A stretch of 64,000 bases of DNA from NCBI GenBank assembly GCA_004154925.1, contig QJNS01000129.1:152365-216364 (forward strand). Reading direction: 5' to 3'. Within the stretch, counting starts at the first letter, position 1; the number at the start of each line of letters is the position of its first letter. Of this stretch, positions 1-10,533 are shown piece by piece. Origin of the DNA: Monosporascus cannonballus. Lineage: Eukaryota; Ascomycota; Sordariomycetes; Xylariales. The position numbers were made by a program, and so were the translations under genes. Under the pieces are notes generated by a model. The model was not told where the DNA came from. It saw nothing but the letters and a program-made list of their open reading frames with translations, and ran no database searches.

Positions 1-3000
1 TTTTTCTATTTCGTACACTTATTTGTCTTTTACTTCCATATCGTCTTATACCGTATATACTTTAATTATATTTACTATTAACTTAAGTAAAAAAATATGA
101 AAAATTAAATAAAATTTAACTTTTGGTAAAGGTTCTAATTAGTAATTATTTTCTGAGATTTTCTAAGCGATTTTATATGGATCGATATATTTAAAATCGA
201 ATCTTTTGCTAAATAGTTTTATTTAAATATTTTTTGTAGCGAGGAAAACCATTTCCCTTTTTTTGAAAATTAATTTTTTCAACTTTTTTTGGTTATAATA
301 TTTACTTATTTAATTTCGTACGAATTCCAGTTTTATTTTTATTTTTTAATATAGCTATCGTAATTATTTTAATATAAGGATTATTTTGATATTAATTAAA
401 CCGTCGTTACGTATTTCTTTTATAAATTTCTGAAATAAAATTAAAATTTATATTCGCAGGTATTATTTTAATGCTTTTATAATAACTTATATTATAAGTT
501 AATTGTATAATTGGTAATTCTTTAACCCGGTTATTTTGTTCGTTTTATTTATCTATTTATTTATAGTTTAAATGCGCTAAATATTTTGTGATTTAGGTTA
601 ATTTATGCTATTAAGCTTTGCTAAAATTTAAATGCGAATATCGATTCTTTATTTAATATAATTTTTATTAGTAATCCGTATATATAAAAATGTATTTCAA
701 AAAAATGTATTTTAATTATGCAGCATTTATATCCTTATAATATGGTAACAAATAGCAAATTTTCGTAAATCGGTTGACGATTACGAAAATGCTATCATAA
801 TATATTTCTGTAACTGGATTTTTTGATATAAAAAGTTTAATAATAAAGTCGAATATAACTAAATATTATGGTCGTTTTGTAATTAGTAATGGCTGTAATT
901 TTTCGTATGGTTTATGTTATCGAATCTTTGCTTTGGCGTAAATATCGTATTGCCGTATAATTTTTTATATTATTAATTTTATTTTAAAAAAGAAATATGT
1001 ACGTCGAAGCTTTTTTATGGTTTTATGGATCCCTAGATATTTATATAATTGATGTTCGTATATTTTTCGTATTAGAAATTTTTAGTATTCCTTTGGAATT
1101 CGTATTTTGTCCATTTTTTGATTTTTTAAGAGATTATCGTTATGTTATTAAATTTTCTGATACATATCGCTAAATACTATTTAAATCGTTGCAATTTGTC
1201 GTAAGCGTAAATATTGTTTTGTAATAATATTAAAAATTATATGGCTAATTTTAACTAATTTGTTTCGAAATTTGGTCGTTTGTTTAAAATATCTGTTTTG
1301 CCGTTTTTTAATTTTTTCTTATGGATGATAACGAAGTCGAAGTTTGTCAAGTTTTCTGCGTATCTTAATTATTGTCCTATAAGTTCCTTAGTCGTAATAA
1401 ATCGGGTAAAATTTTAATAATCCGTATAAACCTTAACCTGGTATAAATTTCCCTTTAAAAATTGCCTAAATTTTCGAAATGCCATAATAATAATTATAAA
1501 TTCTTTATTTGGAATGCCGTAATTAAATTCGGCTTTTTTTAATTTGTACGAAGAGAATACAATAAGGTGCAATTTGCTTTAATTATTTTGTTATTTAATT
1601 ATTATGCTTAATACGTAATCCGAAATAATCGGATTTTAGCTTAACGGGGCGGTTTAAATCGTACATATTTAATATTGGCTCGCTAGTAATCGTATTTTTA
1701 ATATCTTAAAATGCTCTTTCCGTATTTAGCGTTTATTTGAATTCCTTTTTTTTTTTCGTAAGATTTGTTAAAGGTATAGTTATTTTATTAAAGTTTCGAA
1801 TAAATTTCCAGTAATAGTTGGCAAATCCAAGGAATGCCTGTATTTTTTTGACTGTTGTCGGCATCTGCCATTTTGTGATTATAATAATTTTTTTGGGATT
1901 TATTTTGATGTATTTTGGAGTAATAATATGTTCCCGATATTTTACTTTTTATTTATAAAACTGACTTTTTTCTATATTAATAAGTAACTTTACGTTTTAT
2001 AAAGCTTAAAGAATTTTATAAACGTATCCTATATATATTGTTTCTGTTTTGAAGAAAATAAAAATATCGTTAAGATAATAAATATCGAAAATATTAAGGT
2101 ATTTTTGTAATACGTAGTTAATTATTTATTAAAAGGTCGTTAATATGTTCATAAGTCCTATTAATGTAACCAAATACTTAAATAATCCGTATTTCGTTTT
2201 AAAAATTATTTTTTATTCGTATTTTTTTTAATTCAAATAATGTTATATCTGTTTTTAAGATCAAATATTATGAATTATTTGGTTCCGTAAAGTTAGTTTT
2301 TTATTTCCGTAATTAAGGGTAAAAATATTCGATTTTTAATAATAACGTCGTTTAGTTATTAATAATTAATTAAAAATCGCAATTTTTTATTTTTTTTTGG
2401 TACGAAAAATATTAAATATTCTGCTGGTAATTTCGAAAATCGAATTTATTCTTCTTGTAACCGATTTTCCAGGTATTCTTTAAAAATGCGTAATTCGTTT
2501 CTATTAAGGTTATAAATAAGGTAAAACTTTATCGAAAATCCTTTTTTGAAAATTATCTTATAATCTTATTTGCTATGTTCTGGTAATTTTGTATTACGCT
2601 TTTTTCTGAAAAACTGTTTATATTTATGGTATTATGATGGCATATTAATTAGATCTTTTAATTTTTGGGGCCGTTATTTTTGTTTTAGATCGTTATTTAA
2701 TTACTTTAATTTTGTTTTGATAATAGTAATAATACGTCGTATTTTTTTAATGTCTGTTTTTTTTCTTATGTTTTATTCTTTTAGGTGGTAAGATATTTAT
2801 CGTATCCTTATGTTTATATTTGTTGTTATTATCGATCAAATATTAAAATCTTAATTTTTTTTCTTTTATTTATTAATAAAGAATAAAACGAACTTTATTT
2901 AACCAATTCTGCCGTTAATCAAATTTCCGTATTGGTGTATTTATAATAATCCTAAAATTATATCGTAATTCCCGAATAAAACGATATTGAAATTAACTGT

Positions 3001-3250
3001 TTAATATCGTTTTTTAATAAGAATTTCGAAGTAATTAATTTCGCGTATGATTTTTTCGTTATCGTAAGCGAATTCCTAATTTTCGGCATTCGTCGTTAAA
3101 TAGGGTTTTAACTTATATTTTTATAGTAATTTAAACTTATTAACCATATTTAGTACAATATAATTTCCGCCCAGAGCGCCGTAATCCATTATTGCGGTGT
3201 ATTAGTGCGTTCCGATTTGTATGTCCAAAGTGATAGGGTCGTTAACGTCT
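1..3250 (-). pseudogene. Decayed pol of copy Z (integrase, RNase H, RT, protease)
   Basis: Reading leftwards on the minus strand, the order by alignment to copies G and H is protease (about 2850-3200), reverse transcriptase (about 1760-2560), RNase H (about 1330-1700) and the integrase core (about 30-1250). That RT-before-integrase order is the Ty3/gypsy order. The clearest residue evidence is the RT catalytic box YLNDIFIF at 2054-2077, where the first Asp has become Asn by a G-to-A change. Every frame is broken many times by TAA/TAG. Domain borders are by homology between copies within this window, not by a database search. Confidence 0.7.
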
Positions 3251-5165
3251 TTTATCGTCGCGTTTAAAGCCTTTTTTGGGAATTTCCTTTAATTTCTCTG
3301 GGTTTCGTCATTTTGCGGCTTTTTTATAGGTAACTTTTTTCTGTTAACTTTTATTCGAATTTGTGAAGCCTTGTTTGTGTTTTTTCGTTCAGTACGTTAA
3401 GCTGCTGTATTAATCGTTGTTGCCGGCGTACTGTTCCTTTAAGTTATATTAGCTGGTTTTGGTTTTTTTTATAGTTTTTTTCTTTTTCGAATAAATTATT
3501 TTTTTATGTTTGCGATTATATTTTATTATGCGTCGTTTTAACTATCTTTTTAAAGATTTCCTATAAATTAACGTATTTTTTCCTTAATAACTTTTTTTCA
3601 TAAAAATTTGTAATAAATACTAATTAAAAATGGAGGTCCGTAATAACTTTTTGATAGTTCTTTTTTACCGTACGCTGGATTAACTTTTTTTCCGTTTGGT
3701 GGTTGCATTATCCATAATAACAAAAGGGGTTTTTTGCGGGTACTGTTTTTTTTCAGGCCAATTTTTTACTTTGGCCAATTATTAGATGTTTTTTGGGGCT
3801 ATGGTTCGAAATTATCGATATTATTATTTATTATTTTTGTTATATCCGGTATGGTTTAAAAAGTTAAATCCTTTGTAATATATGCGGATAATTCGTGCGT
3901 AAATATGTTATTTTTATTTTTCGTAATCGGGATATTCTCGTCGTCGACAATGTATGGTATGTATTTTACCGTGTTAATCGGGTGTTCCGGGGCAGAGTTT
4001 TTTTGTCCAATCCCGGTATTCGTATAACCATCTTTATAATGATTTTTATTGTATTTGCGTTGTTTATTAAGTTAATTTTCTGGTTTTTCGTATTTTTCGT
4101 TAAATTTCTTATCGTAATAGTACCGGTTGGACCTTTTATTATAGGCCTGATATATACTTAGTTTAAATTATGTTGATAATTTTATTGTTATTTTTTTAAT
4201 TATTCCTGGATTATTTTTTCGGTATAGGAGTCTAATTATTCTGTCGTGGTTTTTTGGGTTTCTTATATTTATAGGCCTTATATCTTATTTTACTGTAATT
4301 AAAGCATTTAATCTGGCTCCAGTTTTGTTAGTGGGTAGCGCCGAGTTCTATAAGTCCTAACGCCGTTCCGTAAGAAATAAGGGGTGCGTTTCGCTTTTTC
4401 CCCTAGTTGGATTTGTTGTATTTCGAATGTAAGGTATATTGTCCTTTTTTCTTTTATCGTTTTTTAAACTGTCGATTGTTGATCTTGATTATTTTTGCAA
4501 TATACCGGTTTAAGGTAATTATCGTTTAATATGAATAATTTTATTTTTTATATTATCCTTTAAAATTTTGTAAAATATGTCAATAAAGGTATCGGCTTTG
4601 TCATTTCCTTATTCGGCCTTAATCGCAAAAATTTTGAAAATTACGGCGTACTTAAATATAAGTCCTTTTTGTCGGAGTTGTAGAAATTGTTAGGCCGTAA
4701 ATCGTTTTTTATCCGGATTGCTAGAGTTATTGCGCATTTTGTCCTTAAAATTGGTATAAGTTAAAAAGATTTTATTAATAAAATTCTTTTTATTTGTTTT
4801 TTTTATTTCCAGAAAATTTTTCATAATGGGTTTAAATTAATTAACCGTATTTTCCGTTAAATATACTTTTATTATTAGGACTATATCCGTTAAGTTATTA
4901 AGGTTTAAAAAGCGAAAATAAATTTGTGCTTAAATTAAGAAAGTTTGAGGATTACCTTTTTTATTATAAGGTTCTGGTTTTTTAAGCTTTATACGGGCGA
5001 AAGAGGGTTGGGCAAATGGCGTTACTTTAAGTTGTCGAACTTTTTTTTCTAATTTCCGAATTCGAGCCTAAAGTTGCTGAATAATGGTTTCTTAAATATT
5101 GGTCGATATCTTAATAATATTAAATATTGCTCGGAGTTTAACGGTATTTTTAAATAAAAACTTAT
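3250..5165 (-). pseudogene. Decayed gag of copy Z
   Basis: Aligned with the gag region of G (about 54930-56830). Near 4270-4320 on the minus strand lies the counterpart of the zinc-knuckle segment that in G still reads CFNYGKKRYKAYK. This is a CX2CX4HX4C knuckle whose second Cys, His and last Cys have become Tyr through G-to-A or C-to-T change. Retroviral-type gag knuckles bind the RNA genome in the particle. No long frame survives. The start codon was not identified. Confidence 0.6.
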
Positions 5166-5169
5166 AATA

Positions 5170-5595
5170 TATAACAGCTAAGCGGTTTAATTAATTATTA
5201 AACTTTAAGTTAACGAGTTTATATTAATAGAAATATCGTGGGAATTTAAATAATAAATACAGTAACGTATTACGTCTCGTAATGCCAAAAATACCTTGGA
5301 TAACGATATTATATTATAAACTAAAGTTATTTAAATTATGGAAATAATAAACGTATATATTTTTTTTTCTGGCTTAAGGTCTTTATTATGGCTTAACGAT
5401 ATTTTTCTAATTAAATCCCCTTAAGCCCTTTTAAGCCCTTTTAAGCCCTTTCTGGTGCTTATCCGGCTTAAGCCTTTTTGTTCAATTAGGGCCCTTGAGC
5501 CCTTTGAGCCAGTCACGTGACTTCTTGGCTAGGTCGGGGTCTGACTTTTCAGGATCCCGACCGTTTTTAGAAGCCAAGACCGTTAGGTCATAACA
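5170..5595 (-). repeat. 5' LTR of copy Z (426 bp)
   Basis: The left edge reads TATAACAGC (a mutated TGTAACGGC) and the right edge ends GGTCATAACA, giving TG...CA ends. The first half aligns with the LTRs of G (56833) and C (33976). The second half differs: it has three tandem copies of TTAAGCCCTTT near 5420-5450 and a less mutated GC-richer block at 5480-5590. That block contains the palindrome TCACGTGA at 5513-5520, a bHLH-type E-box found again in other LTRs here. Confidence 0.85.
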
Positions 5596-6889
5596 TTTAG
5601 ACCTTATTATACGCAAATATTATGACATATTATATGGAAAGTTTATAGCTTTCGCAAAATAGACTAAATTTCGCCGTTTGACGGAAAAGTTGTCATTCGA
5701 CGTTGAAATATTTTATAATATTTTGGACGAAAATTAGCATTTTATAATAGCGGTTATTTTTAATTGGTTTAAGCTTTTAAACCAAATAATTATATACCTC
5801 AGAAAAAGATAAAAATTGTATAATACGAAATAAAAAACGAAATATATTGGTAATTATAATAATCCGGACGTTTTTATATATTTTCTTTTTCTAGCCCTAA
5901 TTAGTATAGTTAATATAATGTCCAAACTTAACGGCAGTTATTTGCCTTATTTATTAAGCAGATCTTTATTATTTCGGATTTATTACAAATTAATATCGAT
6001 ATATTAAAGAGGCTAGTTATTTACGAAAGTTATATTACGTTAAATAAAGATATAAACTGGCTAATGAAAAACGCTAAAGCAATCGCCTTAATTCTTTATA
6101 ATGGTATAATTTTAATCAAAATAAGTTACCTTTTATGGTTAGATATAACAGAACGAAATCGTATTGTAGTACGATAATTTTAATATTTAAAATTATATTC
6201 GTAATATAGAGTTTCGATATTATATCGTTATACGGAATATTATTACCGCTATTACCCGTTATTATAGTTGTATTTTAAAAAGGGGTAAATAATCCATATT
6301 CCGGTTGAATTAATATTATGAAATAAAATAGTTTTATAAAACGTTATAATAATATCTGGTATCACTTAATATTATCCGGATTTCATTTCTTATTTTTATT
6401 AATACGCTTTATAAGTGTAACAAATAAAAATTCTCTAATTCTTCTAAATTAAAATGTATATCGTATAATAAACGCCGTTCAATTTTGTTAAATATAATTA
6501 ACGAAGATAAAAACATTAACAACAGTACTTATAGCATTTATTGAAAACCTTTTTAGGGTATTTGTAAAGTTAAACAAAAACAATTTTATTAATTTTCATA
6601 ATATTTTAATTGTATTTATGAAACTCAGAAAACAATTTATTATATTCGGAAAATATAGGTTAGTTAATCCGAAATAACCGATCTATATAATAGAAAATAA
6701 TAATTCATTTTTATTCTTACTTTATTTTATATATAAATAAATTTTCTGTTTATATTTATTAGCCCGATATTATAACTAGAACGTATAAAATATATCTAAT
6801 TTTAAAAGCGAATTATTAATTTTTAAATAAAATACGTAATTATATTAAAAATTGCTAAAACTTCATTTTTTGAACCGTTTATTCTTTAT
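5596..6889. other. AT-rich stretch without recognisable gene
   Basis: The stretch follows the Z LTR directly. I could not align it with any of the retroelement copies in the window, and no frame stays open beyond a few tens of codons. It may be the 5' part of the decayed gene at 6890-8380, or another old repeat. Confidence 0.4.
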
Positions 6890-8380
6890 TTATATAACGT
6901 TCGTATATTTGCGTTTCTTCTGCACGAATTACGCGCTCGATACGAATTATTTGTAATAAAAACGTTTACCGTATATGGCGCTCCCCGAAATACCTTAATT
7001 GAAAACTTTTTTTCGACAGTCGAATTTATCGAATTTATAGAATATATATGTTCCCGTTTAACTGGCGCCGGATTTAAATCTGTTACGTATAAGGTAATTT
7101 ATAAATATTTTAGCTACGTCGAATGAATAAGAAAGAAATTGCAAAATCTTAATGAGAACGTTTCAATAAATAAAGTTATTCAACGAAGAATTTCTGTTAT
7201 TTTTTGCTAATAATACGTTGTTTAGAAATATAAATAAGTTGATACATAATTCGTAAATATTTTTCGTCTGCGAAATATAATTTATTTATATTAGTTTTTA
7301 GGCGGTACCGTTTTAATTAGAAGGTACCGAATAAGACTTTTTTATTGGATAACTATAAAGCCAGAAATATTTTTAATACCCCGATATTTTATAAGGCGGT
7401 ATTTTTTAACCTTGTTAAAAATAATATCCAACCATTAATCGATACCGTTTCTGTCAATAAAAAGTTTCGAAAGTAATATAAATTTGTTTTAAAAAGAATT
7501 CAGATTTATTTATGCTTTTCGCATATTATACGATATAGCGACGTTAAATATATTAAGCAATTAATACAGATATTATCATGTTTTATAGGGCCGGTTAATT
7601 TAATTACAGCAAGAAAATGCTTTATTTTGACTGCAGATTATGTTTTGCAATATTCAATACTTATCAATTTCATTGTAATATTAAATTTTGTTGCAATAAA
7701 ACTTAACAAAGAAATATGAAAAATATTTAATCTAAAGGGCGAACATTATAATTTATGACGCATTAGCGAATTCCGCCGGTGGAAAAATAATGTATATAAC
7801 GTTAATATTGTTTTTTTCAGAATTCGTTTTTAATTATATATCGTATATTATTATAATCTTTATTTTATACGCGTTATACATTTTTGCGAAATAAACGTTA
7901 CGTTATTCGCAATGTTTGTAACGAAATATTTAAACGTACCTATTTTTTGCTTCGGAACTTCTGGCTTATTAAGAGATATTTATTACGGATTGAAAAGAAT
8001 AACTGGAAATTCGAAAATATTCTGGCCGCGAGCCGTAAAGTTATAAAAATTAAGTTTGCCGATTTTAATAATACCGTACTTATTATTAACGATGTAAATG
8101 GGTTTAACTGGTTAAATATAACAAAAAATGAAAATTAACTTATAAATAGCTTTAACGTAATTATCCGAAAAACTTTTAGTACCAAATTTATTAAGAATAA
8201 TTTAGCTCCGGATAACTGTAATATGTTTTATGCGAAAAAAATATTATAATTTTTGGTAAAAATTGTCGATAATTTAATTACTGGTCATAATTAAGGCAAT
8301 TCGGTTTTGTCGTCGTTATCGTCAAATAAGCAAAATAAGGATTTATTGGACGAAAACGAACCGTTAATATAAATTTTATT
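6890..8380 (+). pseudogene. Decayed plus-strand gene of unknown function
   Basis: Three plus-strand segments read as protein with few stops. About 7003-7110 reads ENFFSTVEFIEFIEY..GAGFKSVTYK. About 7321-7620 begins VPNKTFLLDNYKARNIFNTP and continues for about 100 codons with one TAA that looks like a former CAA. About 7884-8138 is open for 84 codons (RNKRYVIRNVCNEIFKRTYF onwards). They are in different frames, so indels lie between them. The text does not match gag or pol of any element here. The style of the first two segments recalls the large uncharacterised proteins often scattered in repeat-rich fungal genomes (DUF6589-like), but I cannot confirm this. It could be a gene carried by a transposon or an ordinary gene caught in RIP. 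Confidence 0.45.
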
Positions 8381-8545
8381 TCTTTATTATTTTGTATGTT
8401 TTATCAGTAATATAGTATCTATATTATAATTTTAAATTTTATATTATTTTATTATTTATGTAATTTTAATTACTGAATTTCGAAACTATTTTATATATGA
8501 TTACAATTATTTAATTATTATATTAACGTAATTTATTTACCTCCG

Positions 8546-9270
8546 GTAATAAAACGGCAAATAATGAAATGGGGTCGGGGAAGAATTGGTCTTAATCAGT
8601 AAGGGTAACTATTTGATGTCACGGTACGGAATGGGATTGTCGAAAATGAAAAACTTAATCCGATTATATTGCTAGTATTAAACCTCGATAACTAAAAATA
8701 ACAGAAGATATGCTAAATGGTGATGGTAGCTGAGAATGTCTGGGGGTTGAACCCATGGCGAAAAAAGAACTTCTTAATATACATGCGAGGCTCGGGCTTT
8801 CTGATCAGCCAAGCCTGATCATGGGTGTAACACCCCGCTCCACTTCAATAAAAAGATAATATTTTACGATATGGTACGCGGCATAATTTTTTAAAAAAAA
8901 ATTCATATAAGGAATTAACTTTATAATTTGTGTAATATTAATTAATTATATTTTATTCGAACATTAAAGTGAGACGAGCTGTTATACCCATGATCGGGTT
9001 CGGCTGATCAGAAAACCCGGGCCTTACATATATATTAAAAAGTTCTTTTTCGCCATGGGTTCAACCTCTAGGCATTACCAGCTACCATCATTATTCAGCA
9101 TATTTTCTGTCATTTTTAGTTATCGAGGTTTAACACCAGCAATATAATCGGATTAAGTTCTTTATTTTGACAATCCCATTCCGTATCGTAACATAAAATG
9201 GTCACCCGTACTGATCAGGACTAATTCCCCCCTTACCCCAATTCAGTACTTTCTCGGTTACGCTATATAA
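8546..9270. repeat. Large inverted repeat: two LTR-like arms around a 147-bp spacer
   Basis: Left arm 8565-8832 (268 bp) and right arm 8980-9245 (266 bp) are reverse complements with scattered transitions. The inner ends read GGTGTAACA and TGTTATACCC, the outer ends TGAAATGGGG and CCCCAATTCA. Similarity fades outwards to about 8546 and 9270 and also reaches a little into the AT-rich spacer. Each arm is TG...CA-like and GC-richer than its surroundings. A possible TSD CTCCG/CCCCG flanks the left arm alone (8541-8545 and 8833-8837); none was found for the whole structure. It is either two oppositely oriented solo LTRs or a foldback element. Confidence 0.75.
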
Positions 9271-9339
9271 TTGGACGCATATATATATAGTGAACCTAGG
9301 TCAGCATATAGTTAGATATACTTCGAATAACATATGTAT

Positions 9340-10460
9340 TTTGTATGAGAATAAAGAACGAAATAATATATAAAAAAATAAAATTGAATTTATAAAAAAA
9401 TAAAGTTATTTAATACCTAGATAAATAAAACATCTAGATTCCAATAATATTTTAAACTAACTTAAAAGTTTCATAAATATTTAAAAAAATTTCAAAGTTT
9501 TTATTAATAACAACGAATTTAAAAATCGTATTTTAATTAGCGTTTTATAACGATAGTATTTACTAATTAACGATATTTTAATTTAAAACATTTATATTTT
9601 TAAAATCTTTAATCTTCGTTTTAGATTTTATTTTACGGAATGCCAAATTACTAATTCTGCCTAAAAAATATTAGTTTTGCTTAAAACTAAAAATTATAGT
9701 TAAAAAATTAATCATTTATACTTAATATTATTACTATTAATAACCGATATATACTAACCGGATAAGAAAATCGGATAAAGCCCTTTCGATAATTAAGCTT
9801 TTCATTTTTAATAACAACTTTTTCTAATATAATTACTAACTATGAAGATAAAGATGTTTTTTTTTATAACATAACCGATTATAGCGTATATATCTTTCAT
9901 AATATAAACTTTGTTTTTATCAAAATAGGGTTTTAATAAATAATAGAAAAACGGTATAATTTCGAACCTGTTTATTTTTATCAAGTTAATTAAAGCGTAG
10001 CGTTATTTAGTTTAATAAAAATAACGTTTCGAAATACGATCTGATATAATTAAGCATTATAAGACTTATTAAGAAAAGAAATCTTAAAGATAAAAGTTTC
10101 GGAAACAAAATCATATTAAGATTTAACTAATTACACCTTTGAGAAACAGTCGTAATAAAAACAGTTAAAAGAATAAGTACGTTAAATTACGGAAGAAATT
10201 ACCAGTTGATTAGTAATGAATTAATAAATAGCATGATTAATTTCTTAATAATAAAGTGATAAATTTGCGTATATATATATTTGAGTTACTTTTATTAGTT
10301 GAATAAAATTATTTTATAACCTAATTTCGTTATCTAAAATATTTTTAGTATGACGAAACGTAATTAAGTTATATTTTTTCTTAAAGTCTTATGATTTTCT
10401 AGCTAATATAAACTCGTACGACTGAAATTTAACTTTTAGTTATACTCCTTAGCTATTATA
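9340..10460 (+). mobile_element. 3' fragment of Ty3/gypsy copy F with its 3' LTR
   Basis: From about 9340 the sequence is collinear with H from about 49890 onward: the chromodomain end of pol, the 3' region that carries the antisense frame in other copies, and the segment H shows at 57259-57379. It then enters an LTR at 10114. Everything upstream (gag and most of pol) is missing, with the inverted repeat at 8546-9270 just beyond. It is heavily decayed and older than H or G. Confidence 0.6.
10114..10460 (+). repeat. LTR of copy F (about 347 bp)
   Basis: Starts TATTAAGATTTAAC, matching H's 3' LTR start TATTATGGCCC at 57380, and ends GCTATTATA, matching GCCATTATA of H's 5' LTR at 44574. It carries decayed 35-bp-type repeat units near 10200-10260. 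No TSD was found. Confidence 0.65.
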
Positions 10461-10533
10461 TTAACCTATTGATTTTTTGACGGTTTTTGTTATAACCGTT
10501 TCTAAAGGTCGAAACCGGTCATGTTATAACAAT
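10461..10533 (-). repeat. Orphan LTR end in the opposite orientation
   Basis: The text at about 10490-10533 (AACCGTTTCTAAAGG ... GTTATAAC) resembles the right end of Z's LTR (5550-5595: GACCGTTTTTAGAAGCC ... GTCATAACA). It would be the terminal piece of a minus-oriented LTR trapped between F and E. It is short and mutated, so tentative. Confidence 0.35.

Larger units (their letters stand above)
1..5595 (-). mobile_element. Ty3/gypsy retrotransposon copy Z, truncated by window edge
   Basis: Minus-strand element whose sequence runs collinear with copy G (position 1 matches about 51638 of G). Its 5' LTR is at the right end and gag and pol follow leftwards; the chromodomain end and 3' LTR lie outside the window. 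An RT motif YLNDIFIF is readable at 2054-2077 on the minus strand. All frames are full of stops, as expected from RIP. The LTR variable region is of the TTAAGCCC-repeat type, shared with copy C and unlike that of G, H and I. No TSD can be tested because the left end is missing. Confidence 0.88.

Noticed and set aside
2570..4161. Plus-strand open frames at 2570-2791 and 3895-4161
   Set aside because: They lie antisense to gag and pol of copy Z, are rich in Phe/Ile/Val as expected from AT-rich DNA, and are not kept open in G at the same place.
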